Assembly (NCBI GenBank): GCA_021732665.1
Contig: JAKFUL010000005.1
Location: 1 to 64,000, forward strand
Length of the DNA: 64,000 nucleotides
Direction: 5' to 3'
DNA from: Acetobacteraceae bacterium
GTDB lineage: Bacteria > Pseudomonadota > Alphaproteobacteria > Acetobacterales > Acetobacteraceae
Shown piece by piece: positions 16,375 to 25,353 of this stretch (position 1 is its first letter; every line of letters begins with the position of its first letter). Made by a program: the position numbers and the translations under genes. Below the pieces are notes generated by a model, which was not told where the DNA came from, made no database searches, and was given only the letters and a program-made list of their open reading frames with translations.

Positions 16375-17688
16375 TTACAGCAAGAGCGTCAGCAGCCCCG
16401 CGCCGGCGGTGATGCCCAGCGTGGCCGGCACGCCGAGGCGCCACTGGAAGATGCAGCCGCCGGCCAGCAGTGCCAGCGCCAGCGCCAGTGGCTGAATGCT
16501 GCCCAGAACGGGCAGATCGAAGCCCAGCGGCCCTGGCACCACCTCGGCGAAGATCACGCGCAGGGCGAACCACAAGGCCAGATTGGCGATCACGCCCACC
16601 ACCGCCGCCGTCACCCCCGCCAGGGCGCCCTTCAGCCGCGCTTGATCATGCAGCCGCTCGACATAGGGCGCGCCCAGGAAAATCCAGGCGAAGCAGGGCA
16701 GGAAGGTGACCCAAAGGGTGAGGATGGAGGCGCCGACGCCGCCCAGCACGCCGCCGCCCTCCCGGAAGCCGGCCAGGAAACCCACGAATTGCAACACCAG
16801 GATGAGCGGCCCGGGCGTGGTTTCGGCCAGGCCCAGGCCGGCCAGCATTTCGGGCGCCGAGAGCCAGCGGTAATGCTCCACCGCCTCCTGCGCCACATAG
16901 GCCAGCACGGCATAGGCGCCGCCGAATGTCACCACCGACATCTTCGAAAAGAACCAGGCGACCTCGAAGAACACGCCCCCCACCGGCGCCAGCAGTGCGA
17001 CCGGCCAGACCCAGAGCGCCAGCGCGATCAGCCCGGCGCGGCGCGCGGCGGCGGTCAGGCTGTCGATATGGCCGGGATTGGCCAGCAGATAGGTGTCCAG
17101 CAGGCATTCCACCACGGCGCCGCCCCGCCCGTGGCCGGGCGCGGCGAAGCGCGCGGGCAGCAGGTAGCCCACCACCCCCGCCGCCAGCACCACCACGGGA
17201 AAAGGCAGGCTGAAGGCGGCCAGCGCCAGGAAGGCCGCCACCGCCGTGCCCCAGGCCACCGGGCCATGCAGCGCACGCTTCGCCACCCGCAGCAGCGCCT
17301 CCACCACCAGCACCAGCACGGCGCATTTCAGCCCCAGGAACAGCGCCGCCACCACCGGCACATCGCCCAGCAGCGCGTAGATCAGGCTGAGGACGAGCAT
17401 CACCGCGGCACCGGGCAGGATAAACAGCAGCCCGGCCGCCACCCCGCCGCGCACGCCATGCATCAGCCAGCCCAGATAGGTGGCGAGTTGCATCGCCTCC
17501 GGCCCCGGCAGCAGGGTGCAGAAATTCAGCGCGTGCAGGAAACGCGCATCGCTGACCCAGCGGCGCTGGTCGACCACCTCGCGGTGCATCAGCGCGATCT
17601 GGCCGGCGGGGCCGCCGAAGCTGAGGCAGCCGATGCGGGCCCAGACCCTCAGCGCCTCGGCGAATGTCGGGAAGGGTGTGGTCGTCAT
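16375..17688 (-). CDS. chrA: Chromate efflux transporter
   Basis: The 437-residue product is a two-domain ChrA with about ten to twelve membrane spans. The N-terminal half has IGCLSFGGPAGQIALMHREVV and LLPGPEAMQLATYLGW, and the C-terminal half repeats the pattern as FFSKMSVVTFGGAYAVL and LAETTPGPLILVLQFVGF. These are the duplicated CHR-domain motifs. It exports chromate across the inner membrane. Its ATG overlaps the stop of the rhodanese/ChrB-C gene upstream, so the two are co-translated. The upstream MVPRRHGGDP extension in the track is antisense noise. Confidence 0.93.
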   Translation of the reverse strand: MTTTPFPTFAEALRVWARIGCLSFGGPAGQIALMHREVVDQRRWVSDARFLHALNFCTLLPGPEAMQLATYLGWLMHGVRGGVAAGLLFILPGAAVMLVLSLIYALLGDVPVVAALFLGLKCAVLVLVVEALLRVAKRALHGPVAWGTAVAAFLALAAFSLPFPVVVLAAGVVGYLLPARFAAPGHGRGGAVVECLLDTYLLANPGHIDSLTAAARRAGLIALALWVWPVALLAPVGGVFFEVAWFFSKMSVVTFGGAYAVLAYVAQEAVEHYRWLSAPEMLAGLGLAETTPGPLILVLQFVGFLAGFREGGGVLGGVGASILTLWVTFLPCFAWIFLGAPYVERLHDQARLKGALAGVTAAVVGVIANLALWFALRVIFAEVVPGPLGFDLPVLGSIQPLALALALLAGGCIFQWRLGVPATLGITAGAGLLTLLL

Positions 17689-18500
17689 GCCGGTTTTCCA
17701 GCGGGCCAGTTGTGGGTCTCCTCCGTGGCGTCGCGGCACCAACGGTAGAAGGCATCATACATGGCACAGCCGGCGTCGAGTTGCGCGAGATCATCGCGAT
17801 ACATCCGTGACAGGCCGAGCGAGGCGGCAAGCAGTCCGGCGGCCTCCGGTGCCAGGTCCAGTTCCGCCGTGTCGGCGCCGCGCACGATGCGGGCGAGGTG
17901 CAGCAGGGCTGGGGTTTGCAGGCCCCATTCCTCGAGCATCACGTCGAAGGTGCAGAGCGGGCCGCGGTGGGACCAGGGCACCCCCTCGATATCGAAGGGG
18001 GTGGCGCCGAAGCGATCGGCCACTGCCGCGACCTCCGCCGGCGCCACGAACAGGAAGACGGCCCGGGCATCGATGAAGCGCCGGATGAGCCAGGGGCAGG
18101 CGATGCGGTCCACCTTCGGCCGGGCGCGGGTGACCCAGATCGTGCGGCCATGCGCGTCGCGCGGCGGCAGGGCGGCGACCGGCACCAGAGGCAGCCCGGC
18201 ATCGCGCCAGGCGACAAAGCCGCCCTCGAGCGATTCGGTCGCGGCGCCGGCATGGCGCAGCCAGGCGGCTGCGCCCTGGCTGAGCTTCAGCCCCTTCTGG
18301 CAGGAAACGACCACCCGCTGGCCCGCGAATGCGCCAGCCCAGTCGGCAATGTTCTTGTGCGACCGATGGACGCTGCCGGGAATCCCCCGCGGATCATCGG
18401 CCATGTCCACGTCAACCCGGACGTCGAGAATGACGGGCTGATCGGGCAGACCGATCAACCGGCTCAATTGTTGCGGCGAAACTTCGTTGAATCCAGCCAT
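17685..18500 (-). CDS. Rhodanese-like/chromate resistance (ChrB C-terminal domain) fusion protein
   Basis: Residues 1-115 form a rhodanese domain (VILDVRVDVDMADDPRGIPG, active-site loop SCQKGLKLSQ, then GGFVAWRDAGLP). Residues 125-271 match the C-terminal domain of chromate-resistance protein ChrB (WVTRARPKVDRIACPWLIRRFID, GATPFDIEG, TFDVMLEEWGL). The ChrB N-terminal regulatory domain is missing and replaced by rhodanese. The ATG follows AGGAG by seven bases. It overlaps chrA, so the pair is a chromate-resistance operon. The protein may sense or reduce chromate, or supply sulfur chemistry; which one is not shown. Confidence 0.85.
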   Translation of the reverse strand: MAGFNEVSPQQLSRLIGLPDQPVILDVRVDVDMADDPRGIPGSVHRSHKNIADWAGAFAGQRVVVSCQKGLKLSQGAAAWLRHAGAATESLEGGFVAWRDAGLPLVPVAALPPRDAHGRTIWVTRARPKVDRIACPWLIRRFIDARAVFLFVAPAEVAAVADRFGATPFDIEGVPWSHRGPLCTFDVMLEEWGLQTPALLHLARIVRGADTAELDLAPEAAGLLAASLGLSRMYRDDLAQLDAGCAMYDAFYRWCRDATEETHNWPAGKPA

Positions 18501-18645
18501 GACAAGCTCCTGCTTGGGATGGTGCAGCCGGTCAGGCAGCATCCATCAGCAAAAGCGACACTCCGGCTGACGCCTCATGGGGTGATCGCGGTGACCCCTC
18601 TGAGTTGAGAGTTCCAGGCCATGGGCGCTTCGTCAAGCCGGAACT

Positions 18646-19032
18646 TCAGCCCGGCGGCGCGTCGTAAAGCCGCTTCAGCACCGCCCGGGCGGTGATGGAT
18701 TGGTCGGCCACCGCGGCATCCAGCGCCGCCAGTGCCCGGGCGATGTCGGCGTCCTTCTCACCCTCCCGCGCCAGGGCGGCGGAGAGGTGGCGGATGGCCG
18801 CGGAGACGGCAACGACCGCGCCAGTCACGCTGCGCACAAGCGTCGCCGGGTCGGCCCGCGGGGGGAGCGATGCCTCCCGCAGTTCCGCAGGCAAGGGCGC
18901 GAAGCCGCGCCATGGGCCGGAATCGCCGCGCAGTGGGAAGATCCCCGCCGGCAAGGGCGACAGGGGATGAGAGGCGGTGGGGCCCTGAACACTGGGTAAC
19001 TGAACGCTGGGTGGCATGACGCTGGGTTGCAT
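18646..19032 (-). CDS. Hypothetical protein with N-terminal PSV repeats
   Basis: The 128-residue product is not recognised. Its N terminus is three five-residue repeats (QPSVM, PPSVQ, LPSVQ) encoded by a 15-base tandem repeat. A Pro-rich linker follows, then a C-terminal helical region (TLVRSVTGAVVAVSAAIRHL and ALAALDAAVADQS). I chose the ATG nine bases after AGGA; ATG at 19041 is also possible. It stands alone between the chromate operon and a divergent ThDP enzyme gene. Codon usage fits a real gene, but there is no functional clue. Confidence 0.5.
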   Translation of the reverse strand: MQPSVMPPSVQLPSVQGPTASHPLSPLPAGIFPLRGDSGPWRGFAPLPAELREASLPPRADPATLVRSVTGAVVAVSAAIRHLSAALAREGEKDADIARALAALDAAVADQSITARAVLKRLYDAPPG

Positions 19033-19163
19033 GGCGAACATTCCTGGGGTTCTCCTGGTTCTCCCGGCAGAATGCGCCGTGTGGATGAACAAGGCGTTAA
19101 GGCCGCCAGGTGGACCATCCACGCGCCAGGACCTTTAATGCCGACGGAAAGAGGGACAGAGCC

Positions 19164-20798
19164 ATGGACATGAAGACCACCACCCGCCTGCGCGGCGCCG
19201 ACATGCTTTGGGCGGCGCTGCGCCAGGCCGGGGTGACCCGGGTTTTCAGCCTGTCGGGCAACCACATCATGCCTGTTTATGACGCCGCCTTCGGGCAGGG
19301 GATCGAGATCATCCATGTCCGGCACGAGGCCGCGGCGGTGCACATGGCCGATGCCTGGGCCAGGCTGACCGGCGAATGCGGCGTGGCGCTGGTCACCGGC
19401 GGCCAGGGCCACACCAATGCCGTGGCCGGCCTGCCCACCGCCCTGGCCGGCGAGGTGCCGCTGCTGCTGCTCTCCGGCCATGCGCCGATCAAGGAGCTTG
19501 GCCTGGGCGCCTTCCAGGAAACGCCGCAGGTGGAAACCGCGGCGCCGCTGGTGAAGGCCGCGCGCATGGCGCGCCACACCAGCACGCTGGGGCTGGATGT
19601 GCTGCGCGCCATCGCGCTCGCCACGGAAGGCCGGCCCGGCCCCGTGCACCTCTCCCTGCCCACCGATGTGCTGGAGGCGGAGGCGACGCCGGCGGTCCCG
19701 CAGGATGTCGCGCCGCGCGAGATGCCGCTCGGCCCAGAAAGCGCGGCGGCGCTGCTGAATATGCTGGCGGCATCGCGGCGCCCGCTGCTGTGCGCCGGGC
19801 CCTCGTTGAACAGCCCGGCGGGCCGGGTTGCCCTGGCCCAGCTGGAGGCCAGCACCGGGCTGCCGGTGCTGCTGATGGAAAGCCCGCGCGGCTTGCGCGA
19901 CCCGGCGCTGCGCGCGGCCACGCCGCTCTTCGCCGAGGCCGATCTGGTGGTGCTGCTGGGCAAGGCGCTGGATTTCACCCTGGGCTTCGGCCGCACCCCG
20001 CCCTTTTCGGCCGAGGCGCGCTGGGCAGTGCTGGAGCCCGATGCGGAGATCCTGGCCCGCGCCATGCGCGGTTTGGGGGCGCGTTTGGCGCTTTCAGGCA
20101 TCTGCGACCCGCTGGCCGGGGTGCGCGCCCTGGCCGGGTTGGCGTCGCCGATGCACGGCGAATGGGCGGCGCGGCTGGGTGCCGCGCTGGCCTTCCAGCC
20201 GCCGGCCTGGGCGGCGCTGGCCGGCGCGCCCGTGGGGCCGATCCACCCCGCCACGCTCGGCCATGCGCTGCGGCCCTGGCTGCGGGACGAGGATATCCTG
20301 GTCGTCGATGGCGGCGAGATCGGCCAATGGATGCAGGCCATGCTGGTGGCGCCGAAGGGTGGTGCCAGGCTGATCAACGGCGTTGCGGGGGCGATCGGCG
20401 CGGGCCTGCCCTTCGCCATCGCCGCCTCGGCCGCCCGGCCGGGAAAGCGGGTGCTGGCGCTGATGGGGGATGGCACATTCGGCTTCCACATGGCGGAATT
20501 CGACACCGCGGTGCGCCACAACCTGCCCTTCGTGGCGGTGGTCGGCAACGACGCCTGCTGGAATGCCGAGCACCAGATCCAGATCCGCGACTACGGCGAG
20601 CCCCGCGCGCATGGCTGCGAACTGGCGCCGGCCACGCGCTATGACCTGGTGGCGGCGGCGCTGGGCGGGCACGGCGAATTCGTACAGTCGGCCGCGGAGT
20701 TGGCGCCGGCACTGGAACGGGCCTTCGCCGCCGGCCGCCCGGCCTGCGTGAATGTGCTGATCGCGGGGCAGGCGGCGCCGGTGATGCGGATGGGCTGA
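19164..20798 (+). CDS. Thiamine pyrophosphate-binding (acetolactate synthase-like) protein
   Basis: The 544-residue product has the three ThDP-enzyme domains: a Pyr domain (VTRVFSLSGNHIMPVYDA, IHVRHEAAAVHMADAWARLTG with the cofactor-activating Glu), a central domain, and a PP domain with the ThDP/Mg motif MGDGTFGFHMAEFDTAVRHNLPFVAVVGND. The substrate (a 2-oxo acid) cannot be assigned. It is not clearly IlvB, since no ilvN follows. The ATG is seven bases after GAGGGA. A TctC-type gene is convergent seven bases away, so the two are neighbours but not one operon. Confidence 0.88.
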   Translation: MDMKTTTRLRGADMLWAALRQAGVTRVFSLSGNHIMPVYDAAFGQGIEIIHVRHEAAAVHMADAWARLTGECGVALVTGGQGHTNAVAGLPTALAGEVPLLLLSGHAPIKELGLGAFQETPQVETAAPLVKAARMARHTSTLGLDVLRAIALATEGRPGPVHLSLPTDVLEAEATPAVPQDVAPREMPLGPESAAALLNMLAASRRPLLCAGPSLNSPAGRVALAQLEASTGLPVLLMESPRGLRDPALRAATPLFAEADLVVLLGKALDFTLGFGRTPPFSAEARWAVLEPDAEILARAMRGLGARLALSGICDPLAGVRALAGLASPMHGEWAARLGAALAFQPPAWAALAGAPVGPIHPATLGHALRPWLRDEDILVVDGGEIGQWMQAMLVAPKGGARLINGVAGAIGAGLPFAIAASAARPGKRVLALMGDGTFGFHMAEFDTAVRHNLPFVAVVGNDACWNAEHQIQIRDYGEPRAHGCELAPATRYDLVAAALGGHGEFVQSAAELAPALERAFAAGRPACVNVLIAGQAAPVMRMG

Positions 20799-20805
20799 CC
20801 CGCGC

Positions 20806-21771
20806 CTACTCCGCGGTGATGTTCGCCTCGCGGATCACCCTGGTCCAGCGCTCGCGCTCGACGGTCAGGAAGGCCGCGGCGTCGCGCTGGCCACGGAAAC
20901 GGGCGACGACGCCCTGCTGCGCCATCGCCTCGACCAGCGCCGGTTCCGCCAGGGCGCCGCGCAGCGCGCCCTCCAGCCGGTCCAGCGCGGGTTGCGGGGT
21001 GCCGCGCGGCGCCACCAGCATGTGCCAGCTTCCGGCCTCGAAGCCGGGCAGGCCGGCCTCGTTCGCGGTCGGGATCTCCGGCAGCAGCGCCTGGCGCTGT
21101 GCCGCGGTCACCGCCAACACCCGCACCCGCCCCGCTTCGACGGCCGAGCGCATCAGCGAATAGCCGTCGATGATCAGCTGCACCCGGCCCCCGGCCAGGT
21201 CGAGAATGGCCGGCGCCGAGCCGCGATAGGGCACATGCACGATGTCCAGGCCGAATTGCCGCTTGAACAATTCGAGCGCGAGATGGGTGGGGCCGCCGGC
21301 GCCGGCCGAGGCGCCGTTCAGCCGACCCGGATTGGCCCGGGCATAGGCCAGCAATTCCCGCGCGCTGCGCACCGGCAGGTCGGCCGAGACGGCGATGACC
21401 GAAAAACTCTCCATGGTCTGCGCCACGGGGATGAAATCGCGCAGCGTGTCGAAGCTGAGGTTGCGGTAGAGCGCGTTGGTGACGGCGAGATTGCCGACAT
21501 TGCCATAGAACAGCGTGTAGCCATCGGCTGTGCTCTGCACCACGGCATCCATGGCGATGTTGCCATTGGCGCCGGCGCGGTTCTCGACCAGGAAGGGCTG
21601 GCCCAGCGCCTCGGCCAGCCGCGGCGCGATGAGGCGGGCAACGATGTCCACCCCGCCGCCGGGCGGAAAGCCGATGACCAGGCGCACCGACCTTGCCGGG
21701 TATTCCTGTGCCGTGGCCAGGGCGGGAATTGTCGCCAGGCAGAGGCCCAGGCGGCGGCGGGTCAGGCGCAT
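20806..21771 (-). CDS. Tripartite tricarboxylate transporter substrate-binding protein (Bug/TctC family)
   Basis: The 321-residue product starts MRLTRRRLGLCLATIPALATAQEYPARSV: a short Tat/Sec-like signal peptide followed by the family opening (LVIGFPPGGGVDIVARLIAPRL). The ligand-loop motifs VENRAGANGNIAMDAV, YRNLSFDTLRDF and VPYRGSAPAILDLAGG are present, with the C-terminal LPEIPTANEAGLPGFEA. It is a periplasmic binding protein for a carboxylate of unknown identity. No tctA or tctB membrane gene is adjacent. It lies just downstream of a second TctC gene on the same strand (75-base gap). Confidence 0.92.
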   Translation of the reverse strand: MRLTRRRLGLCLATIPALATAQEYPARSVRLVIGFPPGGGVDIVARLIAPRLAEALGQPFLVENRAGANGNIAMDAVVQSTADGYTLFYGNVGNLAVTNALYRNLSFDTLRDFIPVAQTMESFSVIAVSADLPVRSARELLAYARANPGRLNGASAGAGGPTHLALELFKRQFGLDIVHVPYRGSAPAILDLAGGRVQLIIDGYSLMRSAVEAGRVRVLAVTAAQRQALLPEIPTANEAGLPGFEAGSWHMLVAPRGTPQPALDRLEGALRGALAEPALVEAMAQQGVVARFRGQRDAAAFLTVERERWTRVIREANITAE

Positions 21772-21846
21772 GGCTGTCCTCCCAGTTTCGTGGCCGGAAG
21801 GCTGGCGTGGCGTGGCGCGGAATTCAAGCGAAACCGCGCGGGGGGG

Positions 21847-22818
21847 CTACTCCGCCCTGATGCCCAGCGCCCGCACCCGCGGCACCCAATAGGCCACCTC
21901 GTCGCGTACATAGGCGGCGAAGCGGTCGGGGGTGAAGCCGCGCATGGTGGGCGTGCCGAGTTCGTCGAAGCGGGTCTGCACCGTGGCATCGGCCAGCGCC
22001 TGCTCGATGGCCTGGGCCATGCGGTCGACGATAGGCCGCGGCGTGCCGGCGGGGGCGAAGATGCCGTACCAGGAATAGGCCTTGTAGTCGGGCAAACCAG
22101 CCTCGGCGGCAGTGGGGGTGTCGGGCAGGATGTTGGAGCGCTGCTCGGTGGCCACGAAGATGGCGCGCGCGTTGCCGGCATCCTGCATCGGCTTCAGCAG
22201 CGAGGGGATGTCGGCGCAGAAATGCACCTCGCCCGCGGAAAGCGCGGCATAGACCTGACCGCCGCCGCGATAGGGCACATGCACCGCCCGCGCGCCGACC
22301 TGGATCAGGAAGGTTGCGCAGGCGATGTGGCCGGAGGTGCCGATGCCGCTGCTGCCGTACTGGAAGCGATCCGGCTCGGCCCGCAGGCGCGCGATGAATT
22401 CGGCCGCGTTGCGCGAATCGAGGCCGCGGGTGGTGATCGCCAGGCCGATGGGCACGAAGGCGGTGGGCGCCACCGGCACCAGGTCGCGCAGCGGGTCGAA
22501 GGGCATGGGCGCGGGCAGCCCGGGCGAGAGCCCGATGGGCGAAAGGGTCGAAAGCACGAAGACCGAGCCGTCAGGCGGCGACTTCGCCACCGCGTCGGTC
22601 CCCACGACGCCGCCGGCGCCGGGGCGGTTTTCGAGCACCACGGGCTGGCCCAATATGTCGGCCAGGCGCGGGGCGAGGAGCCTTGTGGTAATGTCGGTGC
22701 CGCCGCCGGTGCCGAAGGGCACGACGATTCGCACCGGCCGTTGCGGCCAGGCCGGCCCCTGGGACAGGGCCGGGGCGGCCAGAAAAGGCATGAGCAGCGT
22801 GGTACGGCGGGGCGTCAT
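21847..22818 (-). CDS. Tripartite tricarboxylate transporter substrate-binding protein (Bug/TctC family)
   Basis: The 323-residue product begins MTPRRTTLLMPFLAAPALSQG, a signal peptide, then VRIVVPFGTGGGTDITTRLLAPRL. VLENRPGAGGVVGTDAVAKS, VPYRGGGQVYAALSAG and PTAAEAGLPDYKAYSWYG follow in family order. The GTGGG loop differs slightly from the usual PPGG. The start is supported by GGAGAT seven bases upstream. It is upstream of another TctC gene on the same strand, and the two sequences are clearly different paralogues, so tandem duplication would be old. The ligand is unknown. Confidence 0.92.
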   Translation of the reverse strand: MTPRRTTLLMPFLAAPALSQGPAWPQRPVRIVVPFGTGGGTDITTRLLAPRLADILGQPVVLENRPGAGGVVGTDAVAKSPPDGSVFVLSTLSPIGLSPGLPAPMPFDPLRDLVPVAPTAFVPIGLAITTRGLDSRNAAEFIARLRAEPDRFQYGSSGIGTSGHIACATFLIQVGARAVHVPYRGGGQVYAALSAGEVHFCADIPSLLKPMQDAGNARAIFVATEQRSNILPDTPTAAEAGLPDYKAYSWYGIFAPAGTPRPIVDRMAQAIEQALADATVQTRFDELGTPTMRGFTPDRFAAYVRDEVAYWVPRVRALGIRAE

Positions 22819-23144
22819 TGGCGGATCTCCATGGCTGCCCACAGTTCCATGCCCTGTGGATTGCGTGCAAGCTGGTGGATTGTGGGGGCAGGTTGAAACC
22901 GCACCTGGGCAGGGTTGTTTGGTTGTGGTCCCTGACCCTCGGAAATAACCCTTGAACGCTGCGGCAGAGATGCCACACTAGAACGATAAGCGAACATTGG
23001 CGGTCATCCTGGCGTTTCCGCTGGCCTGTGGAAAAACGCCTCGCACGCTGCATGTGGTGGGGTGGGGCAGGTCTTGAGACTACATCTTGTGGCGCGGAGC
23101 GGATTTGGTCATTCTCAAAGACCGGGGATTCAGGGGGATTAGAC
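22819..23144. other. Divergent intergenic region upstream of nrdA
   Basis: These 326 bases separate the TctC gene (minus) from nrdA (plus) and hold no credible ORF. They contain a perfect DnaA-box match (23027-23035) and a partial NrdR-box-like sequence, ACTACATCTTGTGG, around 23079-23092. Two proper NrdR boxes are not evident. The nrdA ribosome-binding site AGGGGGA lies at the right end. Confidence 0.4.
23027..23035 (-). promoter_or_regulatory. DnaA-box match upstream of nrdA
   Basis: The minus strand reads TTTTCCACA, matching the TTWTNCACA consensus at all nine positions, 110 bases before nrdA. DnaA boxes regulate nrdAB in E. coli; a single nine-base match could also be chance. Confidence 0.35.
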
Positions 23145-24995
23145 GTGTTTGATGCGATTCAGCTTCAGGGCCATCATCAGGTGCAGATCAATCGGTCGCG
23201 CGATGCGCTGCTGACAGATTTCGGCCGCGCGACCCTGGATGACCGCTACCTGCTGCCGGGCGAATCCTACCAGGATCTGTTTGCCCGCGTGGCCTCGGCC
23301 TATGGCGATGATCAGGCGCATGCGCAGCGCATCTATGACTACATCAGCAAGCTTTGGTTCATGCCGGCCACGCCTGTGCTGTCGAACGGGGGTACGACAC
23401 GCGGGCTGCCGATCTCCTGCTTTCTGAACGAAGCCAATGACAGCCTCGATTCGATCGTGGGGCTGTGGAACGAGAATGTCTGGCTGGCGTCGAAGGGCGG
23501 CGGCATCGGCTCCTACTGGGGCAATCTGCGATCCTTGGGCGAAAAGGTCGGGCAGAACGGCAAGACCTCGGGCATCGTGCCTTTCATCCGGGTGATGGAT
23601 TCGCTGACCCTGGCGATTTCCCAGGGTTCGCTGCGGCGTGGTTCGGCCGCCGTGTACCTGCCGGTGCACCATCCGGAGATCGAGGAATTCATCGAGATTC
23701 GCCGCCCGACCGGTGGCGACCCGAATCGCAAGGCGCTGAACCTGCACCACGGCATCCTGCTCTCCGACGCCTTCATGCGCGCGGTGGAGGCGGATGAGGC
23801 CTGGGCGCTGCTCTCGCCCAAGGATGGCGCGGTGGTCCGCACGGTCTCCGCCCGCAGCTTGTGGATTCGCATCCTCACGGCGCGGATCGAGACCGGCGAG
23901 CCCTACATCATCTACGCCGACGCGGTGAACAACGCCCGGCCGGAACACCACAAGCTGGCGGGGCTGGAGGTGAAGACCTCCAACCTCTGCTCGGAAATCA
24001 CCCTGCCCACGGGCATCGACCAGCATGGCGAACAGCGCACCGCGGTGTGCTGTCTTTCCTCGCTCAACCTCGACACCTGGATGCAGTGGAAGGATGACAC
24101 GCAGTTCATTCCCGATGTGATGCGCTTCCTGGACAATGTGCTGCAGAATTTTATTGATACCGCGCCGGATTCAATGGCGAAGGCGCGATACTCCGCCATG
24201 CGCGAACGCTCGGTCGGCCTCGGCGTCATGGGCTTCCACAGCTTCCTGCAGGCGCTGAACGTGCCCTTCGAGAGCGTGGTGGCGAAGGTGTGGAACAAGA
24301 AGATGTTCCGGCATATTCGGGAACAGGCCGATGCGGCCTCGCGCCAACTCGCCGAGGAGCGCGGCCCCTGCCCCGACGCCGCCGAATACGGCTTCATGGA
24401 GCGGTTCTCGAACAAGATCGCCATCGCGCCGACAGCGAGCATTTCGATCATCTGCGGTGGTGCCGCGCCGGGCATCGAGCCGATCGCGGCCAATGTGTAC
24501 AATCATAAGACACTTTCCGGCAGCTTTATCGTGCGCAGCCCGGCACTGGGGTTGGTATTGGACAAATACGGCCGCAACGACGACGACACCTGGAACTCGA
24601 TCACTGTCAACAAGGGCTCGGTCCAGCATCTGGACTTCCTGAACGATCAGGAGCGCGCGACCTTCAAGACCGCCTTCGAGCTGGACCAGCGCTGGGTGAT
24701 CGAACACGCGGCCGACCGCACGCCGTTCATCTGCCAGTCGCAATCGGTGAACCTGTTCCTGCCCGCGAATGTGCATAAGCGGGACCTGCACCAGATCCAT
24801 ATGCTGGCCTGGAAGCGGGGGATGAAGTCGCTGTATTATTGCCGGTCGCTGTCGATCCAGCGGGCGGATGCGATCAGTGAGAAGGTGGTGGGTCAGGGGG
24901 ATATCATGGCCGCGCATGTGCCGCAGCCGGTGGCTGTGGATATCCAGCCTGGAGTGGCGGTGAACAATTACGAAGAATGCTTGGCTTGCCAGTAG
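23145..24995 (+). CDS. nrdA: Ribonucleoside-diphosphate reductase subunit alpha (class I)
   Basis: The 616-residue product contains the NrdA catalytic residues: Cys in PISCFLNEA, the N-C-E set in SNLCSEITLPTG, the partner Cys in CCLSSLNL, the radical-transfer Tyr pair in LYYCRS, and the C-terminal redox pair ECLAC. The mature sequence starts at the catalytic core with no room for the N-terminal ATP-cone of E. coli NrdA, so overall activity is unlikely to be dATP-controlled through a cone. GTG at 23145 follows AGGGGGA with about seven bases of spacing; the ATG extension in the track has no family similarity. nrdB lies downstream beyond an inserted element. Confidence 0.95.
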   Translation: MFDAIQLQGHHQVQINRSRDALLTDFGRATLDDRYLLPGESYQDLFARVASAYGDDQAHAQRIYDYISKLWFMPATPVLSNGGTTRGLPISCFLNEANDSLDSIVGLWNENVWLASKGGGIGSYWGNLRSLGEKVGQNGKTSGIVPFIRVMDSLTLAISQGSLRRGSAAVYLPVHHPEIEEFIEIRRPTGGDPNRKALNLHHGILLSDAFMRAVEADEAWALLSPKDGAVVRTVSARSLWIRILTARIETGEPYIIYADAVNNARPEHHKLAGLEVKTSNLCSEITLPTGIDQHGEQRTAVCCLSSLNLDTWMQWKDDTQFIPDVMRFLDNVLQNFIDTAPDSMAKARYSAMRERSVGLGVMGFHSFLQALNVPFESVVAKVWNKKMFRHIREQADAASRQLAEERGPCPDAAEYGFMERFSNKIAIAPTASISIICGGAAPGIEPIAANVYNHKTLSGSFIVRSPALGLVLDKYGRNDDDTWNSITVNKGSVQHLDFLNDQERATFKTAFELDQRWVIEHAADRTPFICQSQSVNLFLPANVHKRDLHQIHMLAWKRGMKSLYYCRSLSIQRADAISEKVVGQGDIMAAHVPQPVAVDIQPGVAVNNYEECLACQ

Positions 24996-25333
24996 GCCAG
25001 CATGCGAGGGGCGCTGCCCCTCGCGCACCCCGGCAGGAAACTGAGTTTCCTGCACCTTCGATTGAGTTGGCTCTGGAAGATTTCCACTTAATCAACACAT
25101 CGAGGGAATTGAAAACGACCGCACTAGAAGCAACCGAAGAATATCGCCTACTGAAGTGGCGTAAAGAATGTTTGTATAGAGATTTGAAATCCGTGCCCTT
25201 AGATAATAAGCGAGATGCCGAATTTTTTGCTAAATCTGAGGAATACGATAAATTTATGGCATTTTATAAGGTTAGAATGCTGCAGCTACGACGAGGCATG
25301 GGTATGTTGCTGGGAACTGCATTAAACGGCTGA
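24977..25333 (+). CDS. Hypothetical protein encoded inside the nrdA-nrdB insertion element
   Basis: A 118-codon ORF overlaps the end of nrdA and reads through the left terminal repeat. The part with coding character is the last 88 codons, from a TTG at 25067 (LALEDFHLINTSREL), which is Lys/Glu-rich and predicted helical. This core is AT-rich with A/T-ending codons, unlike every neighbouring gene, which indicates foreign origin. I recognise no family and see no transposase motif. The true start is uncertain: ATG 24977 has only a poor ribosome-binding site, and a non-ATG start after the repeat is equally plausible. Confidence 0.45.
   Translation: MLGLPVGQHARGAAPRAPRQETEFPAPSIELALEDFHLINTSRELKTTALEATEEYRLLKWRKECLYRDLKSVPLDNKRDAEFFAKSEEYDKFMAFYKVRMLQLRRGMGMLLGTALNG
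25004..25064 (+). repeat. Left terminal inverted repeat of the nrd element
   Basis: Contains hairpin one (GCGAGGGGC-GCT-GCCCCTCGC) and hairpin two (GCAGGAAACT-G-AGTTTCCTGC), then ACCTTCGATTG. Compared with the right copy, the closing pair of hairpin two is G-C here and C-G there, a compensated change. Confidence 0.8.
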
Positions 25334-25353
25334 TCACTGCTTCTCTGGCTTTT

